Below are positions 7,698 to 15,243 of a stretch of 18,475 bases of DNA, piece after piece (within the stretch, counting starts at the first letter, position 1; the number at the start of each line of letters is the position of its first letter). This DNA is from Nostoc sp. GT001 (GTDB taxonomy: Bacteria; Cyanobacteriota; Cyanobacteriia; Cyanobacteriales; Nostocaceae), in the NCBI RefSeq assembly GCF_030382115.1, contig NZ_JAUDRJ010000001.1:118174-136648 (forward strand), given 5' to 3'. Position numbers and translations under genes: made by a program. The notes beneath the pieces were generated by a model. It was not told the DNA's origin. It worked only from the letters and a program-made list of their open reading frames with translations, and ran no database searches.

Positions 7698-8576
7698 ATG
7701 CGCTTAATCAATCGTTTTCAGGCTCTAGCTATTGCCACTGGGCTAGTTGCGTTGTTGGGATGTGCGCCAGCGCCAAGCCAGCCACCAACATTAACTCAGT
7801 CGCCGACACCGACAACAGAAAAACCATTACAGCCAACGCCGATTGTACTTACCTCAATAAGCCCTCACCTGCTTTTGGGCAATCCCAGCAGCGCAACTCC
7901 AACGAGCATTACTCCAGATAATTACCTCATGGTAAAAAACCAGTACGCGCTCTCTTACAACCAAACCAAAGGGACTGCCAACTGGGTAGCTTGGCAGTTA
8001 AATAAAACCTGGCTTGGCGATGCTGAACGCCAAAATAACTTTCGCCCTGATAATACTTTGCCTGCTGGTTGGGTGCGGATAACTCCCAGTGCTTACGCAG
8101 GTTCAGGATATGACAAAGGGCATATTGCACCATCGGGCGATCGCACCAAGACGGTAGAGGATAACACTGCCACCTTTTTGATGACCAACATGATGCCCCA
8201 GACACCCGATAACAATAGAAATACGTGGGGGAATTTAGAAGATTATTGTCGAGAATTGGTAAGCCTTGGAAAAGAACTTTACATTGTTGCAGGCCCTTTT
8301 GGTAGTCTTGGCGAACCCCTAAAAGGTAAGGTGACGGTTCCTCAAACTACTTGGAAAGTCGTTGTTGTACTAGACAGCCCTGACTCTGGTCTTGAAAGTA
8401 TTACCGCCAATACTCGTGTCATTGCAGTTAACATACCCAACCAAGAAGAATTAAATAATGATTGGAGAGCTTACAAAGTCAGTGTTGACGAATTAGAAAA
8501 ACTCACAGGCTATGATTTTCTCTCTAATATTTCGCCAAACATTCAAGAAGTTATTGAGAGCAAAGTAGATTTGTAA
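7698..8576 (+). CDS. nucA: NucA-type DNA/RNA non-specific endonuclease, lipoprotein
   Basis: A 292-residue sugar-non-specific nuclease of the His-Me finger family. The N-terminus is a lipoprotein signal (FQALAIATGLVALLGC, lipobox LLGC with Cys22), then a Pro/Thr/Ser-rich linker to about residue 75. The nuclease core has GYDKGHIAPSGDRT with the general base H142, then N173 in NNRNTW and E181 in NLEDY. These spacings (+31 and +39) match H124, N155 and E163 of Anabaena NucA as I remember it. The usual DRGH is here DKGH, a conservative change beside the catalytic His. It should degrade DNA and RNA with a divalent metal outside the cytoplasm, anchored by lipid. It converges on an inhibitor gene ending 5 bases away. 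Confidence 0.9.
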   Translation: MRLINRFQALAIATGLVALLGCAPAPSQPPTLTQSPTPTTEKPLQPTPIVLTSISPHLLLGNPSSATPTSITPDNYLMVKNQYALSYNQTKGTANWVAWQLNKTWLGDAERQNNFRPDNTLPAGWVRITPSAYAGSGYDKGHIAPSGDRTKTVEDNTATFLMTNMMPQTPDNNRNTWGNLEDYCRELVSLGKELYIVAGPFGSLGEPLKGKVTVPQTTWKVVVVLDSPDSGLESITANTRVIAVNIPNQEELNNDWRAYKVSVDELEKLTGYDFLSNISPNIQEVIESKVDL

Positions 8577-8581
8577 ACAAC

Positions 8582-8986
8582 TCAAGTTTCTACAATTTTT
8601 GTAAAAATTCCTGCTAAATTTCCTGCCGGGGTTTGACCAACTACATAAACATCAATCTCTTTACTGCTGAGGCGATACACCTGCAAATTACTCAGGTTTC
8701 TCTTAAGTTCCTGCACAAGGGTTTTAAATCGTTTTACGGTTGCTTTCTCTTCTCCCTCATGCCAATCTTCTTCTGTCGTTGCCACTTGAAAAAAATCGTC
8801 AACCCCCACAATTTTAATGGGTGTATCTTGAGGGTGATTTGTCTGTTGTATAACTTTCTCTGGTGTAGCAGGCGGTGTAGCTGACCATAAGAATGCTTCT
8901 AAGGGGCACTCAAACTCGCTCATCATGAGTAAGCCGTCGGATGCTTGTTTTAACTGTTCTAAAATTTCTGAATTAGTTTTGGTCAT
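8582..8986 (-). CDS. nuiA: NuiA-type nuclease A inhibitor
   Basis: A 134-residue acidic cytosolic protein very close to my memory of the Anabaena NucA inhibitor NuiA (135 residues): MTKTNSEILEQLKQASDGLL at the start, VYRLSSKEIDVYVVGQTPAG and a C-terminal KIVET. NuiA blocks NucA by inserting its C-terminal Thr near the active-site metal, and Glu24 is a contact residue. Both positions are kept here (E24 and the last residue T134). It would protect the cell from NucA before export. The gene is convergent with the nuclease, with 5 bases between the stops, rather than in the same operon. Its ATG overlaps the stop of a decayed upstream reading frame. Confidence 0.9.
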   Translation of the reverse strand: MTKTNSEILEQLKQASDGLLMMSEFECPLEAFLWSATPPATPEKVIQQTNHPQDTPIKIVGVDDFFQVATTEEDWHEGEEKATVKRFKTLVQELKRNLSNLQVYRLSSKEIDVYVVGQTPAGNLAGIFTKIVET

Positions 8987-9117
8987 AAGCCATCATCATA
9001 GGGTGTAGTTTACCGCCGCAGGGCGAGCAGCCCAAGTCGGTGGCAGCAGTAATTTGAGTTAAAGTAGCAGAGAATTGTACATCATGATTGCGATCGCTCA
9101 GACGCTGTTGAACTAAG
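8977..9117 (-). pseudogene. 3' remnant of a gene overlapping the nuiA start
   Basis: On the minus strand a frame without start codon reads LVQQRLSDRNHDVQFSATL, then TQITAATDLGCSPCGGKL and HPMMMAYDQN, stopping at a TAA (8977-8979) that overlaps the first codons of the inhibitor gene. It carries a HIP1 site in frame (9090-9097, read as SDRN) and looks coding in composition. Upstream the frame is lost at a TGA inside the structured RNA-like segment. It is best read as the C-terminal end of a gene that was once translationally coupled to nuiA. I do not recognise the family; the CSPC motif could bind metal. Confidence 0.45.
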
Positions 9118-9260
9118 CCAGTGAGTCACCCCACTGACTCGTCTTCAAAACCGTGCATAAGGAGCCACCTTGTTGAGGTAGGGGACTTGCAGTCATCCCT
9201 GACACCTGGGAGGATGGAATTTCACCATCACGGAAATTGAGTTGTCATGGTTCTGTATGC
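9118..9260 (-). ncRNA. Structured RNA remnant, group II intron-like or HEARO/omegaRNA-like
   Basis: Read on the minus strand this stretch contains a run of motifs that I associate with conserved structured RNAs: GTGAAATTCC, then CAGGGATGACTGCAAGTCCC, CAAGGTGGCTCC, GCACGGTTTTGAAGACGAG, and a perfect hairpin GAGTCA-GTGGGG-TGACTC (9123-9140 on the plus strand). The GCACGGTTTTGAAGACGAG part closely resembles cyanobacterial group II introns as I remember them. The same style of sequence also occurs in the HEARO/omegaRNA upstream of IscB. No reverse transcriptase and no IscB gene follows, so it is a remnant or a stand-alone RNA. Family choice and limits are uncertain. Confidence 0.45.
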
Positions 9261-9307
9261 CTTATTAGGGCTACTTATTCATGCCTGTCATCCCTAAGCA
9301 TTTATGC

Positions 9308-9452
9308 TTATTTTGACAGAACGAATCGCACATCATCCATCCAACCACACTCGCAATCCCAATGCACCCGCGCTGACCAGTCGCGGTCAAACTCATACCC
9401 GCACTGGGGACACTTGCCAGTAAACATAGGATGGGTATCTAGTAGCTCTAGC
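9308..9452 (-). pseudogene. 3' part of the gene split by the transposon
   Basis: The minus-strand frame continues the gene whose 5' part lies at 15634-15877. After one copy of the CTAGC duplication is removed the reading passes in frame from LTQQQQ into LELLDTHPMFTGKCPQCGYE and ends FVLSK at TAA (9308-9310). This fragment carries a C-terminal zinc-ribbon-like pair, CPQCGYEF and CECGW. Without its 5' part it has no start and should not be made. Confidence 0.85.
9448..9452. repeat. Target-site duplication CTAGC, left copy
   Basis: The five bases CTAGC directly before the left end TGTCACTGG are repeated directly after the right end at 15634-15638. A 5-bp duplication is characteristic of Tn7, Mu and Tn5053-type transposition. 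That the flanking gene becomes in-frame when one copy is removed confirms it. Confidence 0.9.
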
Positions 9453-9477
9453 TGTCACTGGAAGCATAACTTTTCCG
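9453..9477 (+). repeat. Left terminal inverted repeat of Tn7-like element (site L1)
   Basis: It reads TGTCACTGGAAGCATAACTT and continues TTCCG, matching the complement of the right end (15609-15633) except for one base inside (GCATAAC against GGATAAC). The outermost TGT is the conserved Tn7-type end where strand transfer occurs. It includes the first TnsB-like repeat at 9460-9477. Confidence 0.9.
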
Positions 9478-9527
9478 TCACGGAAGGCTTATGCTTCTAA
9501 TACACTTCAGAAAAGTTATGCTTCCAA
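9460..9527. repeat. Left-end array of three TnsB-like repeats with hairpin
   Basis: L1 (9460-9477) is GGAAGCATAACTTTTCCG. L2 (9481-9499) is CGGAAGGCTTATGCTTCTA and L3 (9509-9527) is AGAAAAGTTATGCTTCCAA. L2 and L3 are oriented opposite to L1. L1 and L2 form a near-perfect stem: GAAGCATAA pairs with TTATGCTTC and TTCCG with CGGAA, around loop TCA. In Tn7 the sites in the left end all face the terminus, so this layout is unusual. The hairpin might also stop tniQ transcription from leaving the element. Confidence 0.75.
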
Positions 9528-9607
9528 GCACAGATGAACAAAAATATTGGTTTATCCCAAAAGAATAGGTTGAACATGATTTATTAAATCATGATTATCG
9601 TGGTGTA

Positions 9608-11188
9608 TCAATTTTCATAACCGAGTTCCTGTCGAGTTTTAAATAAGGCATCTTGAAAAAATTGCTCCCGTGTATATCCTGGTTTGGTTAAAAGTTTCCT
9701 AACTTGAGCAAGAGTAGGTTCTTTTCCTTGGTTATGAAGCTTAGAAATAGCCTCATTCATTTCATGAATCACTTGATTTCTCTTCTCTAATGTGCAAGCG
9801 TTTCGATATTCTTTGTGACGCTTGGAGATTTGATAGCAAAGTTCAGGGAAGAGTTTATACAATTTGGCACTCTTTATTGGGAGACTTTTCGTAAGAGATT
9901 GCATTGAAGGAGGAGGATTTACTATGAGTGCTGCTTCCAAAAAATTTCTGATTTCTAGAGAATACTGATTAAAATTTTTCAAACGCTCAGTACGACGATG
10001 GAGCTTGAGTGCTTGATATAATTCCGGACAATAATATTTGATAGAATGCCGAGAACACTTAAGCCTTTTAGCAACTTCTGTAATACTTGGAGGAACTTCT
10101 TCAAGAAGAGCTTGTGTAAGAACTTGTCGAATTTTTATCTTGTCTAATTTTGTTGGCTTTGGTTTATCATCTTGCTCTTTTCCTTTGACAAATAGCTGAG
10201 AACTAACCTTTAATTTCCCAATAAGAGTATTAATATCTTCGGTAAAAAATTTCAGAGGAGATGTTTGGAAAGCGGATGTAATTTGTAAGAGTTTATCAAT
10301 TCGGGGAATTCGTTTATTGTAAAGGTAAATAAGTATGTTTTCACTACGAACACCAATAAAACGAGTAAATGTAGCTATTTCCCCTTTAGTAATATTATTA
10401 GCATTCAAATAAGTATTAAGAACTTGAGCAGTTCTATCCCTAGTTGGTAAAGAAGATAGGTGAGGAGCAGCAGCAATTAATTCACCCATACTGATTGTTA
10501 CATATTCTTGCCATTTAATATTATCTTTATATATGGTTTGATGGTAGGTTTGAATTGATGAGGAAGATCCTAACCAGTTGCCACAGTGGGAACAGTAACC
10601 AAGTTGCATCTGTTTTCCGATTATCGGGAGGGTCTGACGGCAATGAGGACACTCCTCAAGTAAATATTGATAATGGTGAAGACAAATTTTAACTGGATCA
10701 AGAAACCAAAGTAAAGGAATATATAAAGGTTTTTTATTTGTTTGCCATTCTTCATAGCAAACTGGACACCAAGCTTGATGGTCACGAAATAGTTGATGAT
10801 AAGTAGTAATCTCAGACCAAGAAAGCATCGTGAGAAATGATAAATCATTACGTAAAGTTAAAGCTTCTAGCTGTTGAGATAATTTAGTGCTAGTTAATCC
10901 TAATCCATTGAAAGATTTGGAATTGTGAGGCGATCTAAGTAATCGGTAGATTATTTGGCTATAATCAGATAAATCTTTTCTATCAAAATCCTTGAGAATG
11001 TTGGGATGAAGTAGCTTGTTGACAGTAACACAATGAGCTTGAGATAAACGAATTATATAACTGGTCAAACTTTCACACTCAGCTGTTCCAATTCCAATTG
11101 GCTCTAAAGAATATAAACGGCTACATTGAGAACTTTTCGGCTGGTGTAACTCTAACGACTCATAAATATTTAATTTTTTATAGTTCAT
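9608..11188 (-). CDS. tniQ: TniQ/TnsD-like target-selection protein
   Basis: A 526-residue target selector. The N-terminal TniQ domain has the signature ESLTSYIIRLSQAHCVTVNK (about 39-58) and a zinc cluster: C141-x2-C144 (CPVC), C169-HH, C180-x2-C183 (CPHC) and C199-x2-C202 (CSHC). A Xre-like helix-turn-helix follows (about 265-315, IDKLLQITSAFQTSPLKFF). The C-terminus holds three similar DNA-binding-like modules: PSITEVAKRLKCSRHSIKYY, then PSMQSLTKSLPIKSAKLYKL, then EPTLAQVRKLLTKPGYTREQ. At this size it is like TnsD rather than the short TniQ of CRISPR-associated transposons, which implies sequence-specific site recognition. It overlaps tnsC by 11 bases. Confidence 0.88.
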   Translation of the reverse strand: MNYKKLNIYESLELHQPKSSQCSRLYSLEPIGIGTAECESLTSYIIRLSQAHCVTVNKLLHPNILKDFDRKDLSDYSQIIYRLLRSPHNSKSFNGLGLTSTKLSQQLEALTLRNDLSFLTMLSWSEITTYHQLFRDHQAWCPVCYEEWQTNKKPLYIPLLWFLDPVKICLHHYQYLLEECPHCRQTLPIIGKQMQLGYCSHCGNWLGSSSSIQTYHQTIYKDNIKWQEYVTISMGELIAAAPHLSSLPTRDRTAQVLNTYLNANNITKGEIATFTRFIGVRSENILIYLYNKRIPRIDKLLQITSAFQTSPLKFFTEDINTLIGKLKVSSQLFVKGKEQDDKPKPTKLDKIKIRQVLTQALLEEVPPSITEVAKRLKCSRHSIKYYCPELYQALKLHRRTERLKNFNQYSLEIRNFLEAALIVNPPPSMQSLTKSLPIKSAKLYKLFPELCYQISKRHKEYRNACTLEKRNQVIHEMNEAISKLHNQGKEPTLAQVRKLLTKPGYTREQFFQDALFKTRQELGYEN

Positions 11189-12365
11189 GAGTTTTAATTC
11201 CTACAGAATCTCGTTGAGGTTTACGTTGTCCTACAGCTTTTTTACGTTTTTTTAATTCAGAAGATTGTTCTGGTGATAGCCCAAGTGCTTTTGCAGTTTT
11301 TTGTTTCAAGATGGGTTGGCTGACTAAACCTAATTCAATACGTAGTTTTTCAACTTCACCTTCAATCTCTGCGGCTCTTTTTTCACCCTCCTTAATTGCT
11401 TTAAAAATATTTCGACATTGACCTACTGACAAAGCTCGTCGTTCTAAATGGCTAATTGTCACAATGTTTGCTTCTTCTGCCAGTGCATCAGCCAAAGCAT
11501 TATTCAGCCAATTTTTCAGAATCCCAACACATCCTAAACTGCGTTCATAAAGGTAGTTCCAATTAGACAAGAAATCAGGTTCTTCAACTGTTGGGATTTG
11601 ACATTGAAAATTCCAAATAACACTCTGCCAAATTTCTCTGTCTTCGATGAATTCAGCGTTATAACGAGGCAAGTGAATATAAACACTACGCCGACTTAAT
11701 TGCTCACCAATATCGTGAAGAGTTAGCAACTCATACGTTCCAATTAAACCATGTAAAACTTCTGTACGATTGGCTAGAGATTTAATAGCTTCTGGCACAT
11801 CGGTTAGCTTACGTCCGCTGGCTATCGCTAGTAGATGATGAGCTTCATCAATAAAGAAAGTCTGAGGTCGTCGGTGTTTCAGGGATTGTTCTAATGCCCA
11901 TCCCAAATCAGTTTCAAGAATTTTTTGCTTAATGACAATTTTACCTTCATTATCTGAGTAAATTCCTTGTACTCCGTAGTTAATCTTGTGATTAATAAAT
12001 TCTTTTGGTTCATGAAGGGCATATAAACATCGTTTGAGATGATCTTTAGCATTGAATAGACCAGATTTTTGTACAACTGCTTCTACACTGGCAAATGGAA
12101 TGCGTCCTCGGTCAACTTCCATTTCTTTCCATAACTCTTGAACTATCCATTTTTCAGCGAGCAAGCGTAATTTGGTTTTGCCTACTCCAGTTGGGCTAAA
12201 AATAAAAATAATTTTGGACTCTCCACAATGGCGAATAATAGGCTTAAGAGTTTCAAAAGCTTCATTGAGATAAGGATGCCCCATTGTATAGTTGTCAAAA
12301 TAATTCAGTCGGGCTTGAAGTGGTGCAGTAAGTAATTCCGGCGTAAATAGTCTGTCTGTTGACAT
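11178..12365 (-). CDS. tnsC: TnsC-like AAA+ transposition regulator ATPase
   Basis: A 395-residue AAA+ ATPase. Walker A is SPTGVGKT (57-64) and Walker B is TFFIDEAHH (D173, E174); NRTEVLHGLIGTYELL is a likely sensor 1 region and LSRRSVYIHLPRY an arginine-finger-like region. In Tn7-like elements TnsC forms an ATP-dependent filament on DNA that links the target selector to the TnsAB transposase and gives target immunity. The C-terminal tail (about 340-395) is basic and helical, a place where partner contacts are usual. It starts 2 bases after the tnsAB stop and its end overlaps tniQ by 11 bases, so all three are one translationally coupled operon. Confidence 0.92.
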   Translation of the reverse strand: MSTDRLFTPELLTAPLQARLNYFDNYTMGHPYLNEAFETLKPIIRHCGESKIIFIFSPTGVGKTKLRLLAEKWIVQELWKEMEVDRGRIPFASVEAVVQKSGLFNAKDHLKRCLYALHEPKEFINHKINYGVQGIYSDNEGKIVIKQKILETDLGWALEQSLKHRRPQTFFIDEAHHLLAIASGRKLTDVPEAIKSLANRTEVLHGLIGTYELLTLHDIGEQLSRRSVYIHLPRYNAEFIEDREIWQSVIWNFQCQIPTVEEPDFLSNWNYLYERSLGCVGILKNWLNNALADALAEEANIVTISHLERRALSVGQCRNIFKAIKEGEKRAAEIEGEVEKLRIELGLVSQPILKQKTAKALGLSPEQSSELKKRKKAVGQRKPQRDSVGIKTHEL

Positions 12366-12367
12366 AA

Positions 12368-15085
12368 TTAGTAAATTTTGAAGAGTTTGAGTTTTTCAGG
12401 ATTAACTTCTAATGCAGATTCTCTTGAACTATTCAATTTATTCTGCTCTTTTTCTTCATTGATAGTTTGGCTTTGAATGTAAGGACTTTGTAAAGGTAAT
12501 TCTCCTTCGATGACCTGAAAAACTTCCTGTGCTTGTTTATCTCGCAAGCGTTGTTCGAGTAAAATTTCTTCACCCTCAAGGCTGGCAATAAATTCTCCGA
12601 GTTGTTTAGCTCGAATTTTGTAACTAGAAGTATGGTTTTGTTTTTGTTTCTTGAGTTGGGTAGTTGCTATTTGAACTTCTTTTTCAGAACGTCCTCGGAA
12701 TAGAGAATAATATTCACTAATGCACTCAACCCATTGTCCCCAAACATAAGCATAGGCAATCCCTGCATTAAAAGGATCATATCTAACATCGACTGAAGTA
12801 TTTTCTATTTCTGGGTCACGAAAGGTATTTGACCAGTAGTATTTCTGCTCAACTTTGACTCCTTTTCCTGGCTGCACTTTCGCTCTACTCTTGTTAGTAG
12901 TAGGCAAAGTTAGGATGCGAAAATTTTCGTCATAGGGAATACGACGATGGTTACGACTACCATATTGAGCAATTCCTGCACTAAAGACTTCTCGTGGACT
13001 CTGCCCTTCTAAACTTGGATGTTCAATGATGTCATAAATAGAGTAAGCCCATTCACACAGATATAAGTATAACCATCCCAAAGTCCACAGTGATAAATTC
13101 TTGGGACTGACTGATTTAGTCATCAGTCTGACTTTTTTTGTAATTTGGGTATTGCCAGCTAAATTGTAGAAAAACTGGGTGTTAGTAGTTCCAAACAAGC
13201 GTTCACACACGCTACTAAATCGAGATTTGGTAGTAGGGCGATGCTTAAGAGTACATTCAAACAAAGCCAGCAAAGTTTCAAAATAAGTGCTATAAAATTC
13301 TTTAGCGTTATCTGTGACGATAGTTTGAGGCAGCCGTCCATAACGTTTTACACATATTCGCAGCACCATCATACACGAACGATAGGAAGGAGGATCATAG
13401 CTGGCATAAACTCCTAAAATCCGCCGAGAGAATGCATCCACAAGTAATGTTATCCAAACTCTTCCAAGAACTTTTCCTGTTTTAGAGCATCTGAGTTCAA
13501 TATCTGATTCGGTGTGGTCAATATGGCAAATATGGAAGGGAAAATCCCCATGACGAGGTGTTGTTACTTCTAACTCCCAATAAAAGGGTTCTAATTGATA
13601 AGCACCGCGAAGTCCTTCTCTTCTGACAGTTTGTTCGTAACCAGAACGTTTTTTAATTTCTTTGATAAAAGTTTTATAACTGGGAACTTGAAGTTCAGAA
13701 ATTCCGGTTTCGACACAGAAGTGGACAAATTCGTTATAAACGGACTGTTTGCACTTTTGTTTTTTAGTTTCGTATTTTTCTGTAATAAATTTCTCTATCA
13801 ATTTGAGAATATGTTGAGGTAGCTTTCGATGACGATTACCTTTTTTATTCTCAAAATGTAGTATTCCCAAGTAGCCATATCCATATTTTTGTTGTGCTTG
13901 TTTGTAAGCTGTCAACCAATTTCTTAAAGAGCGTTCTTGTGGTGTATTTGTTTTAATTGGTTGTCCATCTAAATAAGGATAAATCAAACGATAACGACGA
14001 TTAGCTGCCATTAGGTCTGAAAAGCTAGCTCTTTTAAATAAATCCATTACTTGATTATCAAATTCATCCGTTTTCTGAGTACTGGATTTGGTGATTTTAC
14101 CTTGTTTTACTAAATCATCAAAAGTTGTCAAAGATAATGTGACAATTTGCTGCTCTTCTGTTTGAAGTAAAACTTCTGCTTCTCCTACTAAAGTAATGGT
14201 CAGACTTTTGCCGCTATACAAAACGGCTATACCAGGGGTAAGTTCAATTCCTAGTGAGTGAATGGTATTTGTCGTTGATTTAGATAAAATGATTGCGCTA
14301 TACGTTTCTTCGTATAGTTTGTCAATAAATAAAAGACATCTTTCGGCTTCTACCAATGGAAATGCTGTTAAATTTACATAGATTTCTTCATCAGCAATCA
14401 GATGATAAATGTCATCTGTACTGACCCCTTCACCATGATGAAGAAGATTTGCTAAAGTTATACCTGGTTGTGCAGATATCATTGAAAGGATGGTATTTCG
14501 AGTCGCTTTTGCCACTTCAAAAGCATCTGCTTTATAGTAATCTGCCAAAAATTCTAGATTACGATGTAGTGTCCAATTAATCTCAGCATTTGACCAAAGA
14601 CGGAAAAAGAAGCCAAACTGTTGAGCATATTGTTCAGCTTGTGGGCTGTGCCACTGACTGTCATCACCTAAAATGTAACGCCGAGAGCTTTTTTGAGCTA
14701 ATTGATGTAATTTCTCTTCTGGTTTACACTCTACCCATCCAACAGAGTTAGTACGGATAACAAAGAAGTCTGGGGTAATGTAAAAACCAAGATTGCGTCC
14801 TGATGCTTCTTGATAACTGAGTTTAAAAGACGGAGGTTGGTCGTAATACTCTAGAACATCTTCATCATGTTCGAGTTGGTAGATAAAAGGAAGTTCTACT
14901 TTATGAGACTCAAATTGAATGCTCAACCCCATCTTTCGACTAGGGTAACGTCCTGTAACATTGTTATGAGTGCCTCTGACACGACGGGAGGGAGTAGATG
15001 AGCGGACTTGTTGGATTTCCTGTTGTGCTTTCTCTGATAGCTTTAGACAGCAGCACCATTGGTTAAATTCATCATCACTCAGCAT
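12368..15085 (-). CDS. tnsAB: TnsA-TnsB fusion transposase
   Basis: A 905-residue fusion. The N-terminal part (about 45-250) is a TnsA-like restriction-type endonuclease: acidic E64/E72 in ELPFIYQLEHD, D106 in ITPDFFV and E119-x-K121 in GWVECKP, the PD-(D/E)xK pattern, followed by the winged-helix part. The rest is TnsB, a DDE integrase: helix-turn-helix DNA binding (about 340-500), then D523 in HICHIDHTES, D592 in IVTDNAKEF and E628 in SVCERLFG, and a C-terminal Mu-type beta barrel and coiled tail. Together they cut both strands at each end, so cut-and-paste movement is expected. All catalytic residues are present. GAGGAAA before the ATG is a good ribosome binding site. Fused TnsAB is known from some cyanobacterial elements, including type I-B CASTs. 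Confidence 0.93.
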   Translation of the reverse strand: MLSDDEFNQWCCCLKLSEKAQQEIQQVRSSTPSRRVRGTHNNVTGRYPSRKMGLSIQFESHKVELPFIYQLEHDEDVLEYYDQPPSFKLSYQEASGRNLGFYITPDFFVIRTNSVGWVECKPEEKLHQLAQKSSRRYILGDDSQWHSPQAEQYAQQFGFFFRLWSNAEINWTLHRNLEFLADYYKADAFEVAKATRNTILSMISAQPGITLANLLHHGEGVSTDDIYHLIADEEIYVNLTAFPLVEAERCLLFIDKLYEETYSAIILSKSTTNTIHSLGIELTPGIAVLYSGKSLTITLVGEAEVLLQTEEQQIVTLSLTTFDDLVKQGKITKSSTQKTDEFDNQVMDLFKRASFSDLMAANRRYRLIYPYLDGQPIKTNTPQERSLRNWLTAYKQAQQKYGYGYLGILHFENKKGNRHRKLPQHILKLIEKFITEKYETKKQKCKQSVYNEFVHFCVETGISELQVPSYKTFIKEIKKRSGYEQTVRREGLRGAYQLEPFYWELEVTTPRHGDFPFHICHIDHTESDIELRCSKTGKVLGRVWITLLVDAFSRRILGVYASYDPPSYRSCMMVLRICVKRYGRLPQTIVTDNAKEFYSTYFETLLALFECTLKHRPTTKSRFSSVCERLFGTTNTQFFYNLAGNTQITKKVRLMTKSVSPKNLSLWTLGWLYLYLCEWAYSIYDIIEHPSLEGQSPREVFSAGIAQYGSRNHRRIPYDENFRILTLPTTNKSRAKVQPGKGVKVEQKYYWSNTFRDPEIENTSVDVRYDPFNAGIAYAYVWGQWVECISEYYSLFRGRSEKEVQIATTQLKKQKQNHTSSYKIRAKQLGEFIASLEGEEILLEQRLRDKQAQEVFQVIEGELPLQSPYIQSQTINEEKEQNKLNSSRESALEVNPEKLKLFKIY

Positions 15086-15243
15086 GGCATTTTCCTCACT
15101 ATTCGACTCTCAGTATTGGGAGTATAAGAATAGTTATCGCCTAATATACATCTATATTGACTTAAATTAGATGTAAATTAACTCAATTTAATCTGGCTGA
15201 TATAGGGAAGTAAAATAAGCTGAAAGTGAGCAGTAACTAATTT
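15086..15243. promoter_or_regulatory. Divergent control region with inverted repeat, candidate operator
   Basis: The 158-base AT-rich space between tnsAB (minus) and the CopG-type gene (plus) contains an inverted repeat TACATCTA (15147-15154) and TAGATGTA (15168-15175), separated by 13 bases. A ribbon-helix-helix repressor such as the adjacent gene product would typically bind such a site, so autoregulation and control of the transposase operon are plausible. I could not place promoter boxes with confidence. Confidence 0.4.

Noticed and set aside
9118..9260. tRNA gene as a Tn7-like attachment site
   Set aside because: No cloverleaf, anticodon arm or T-loop consensus (GTTCRANYC) can be fitted; the motifs fit a larger structured RNA instead.
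9237..9500. 87-codon plus-strand frame
   Set aside because: It lies antisense to the 3' part of the split gene and runs into the transposon end; Ser/Cys-rich composition is typical of a shadow frame.
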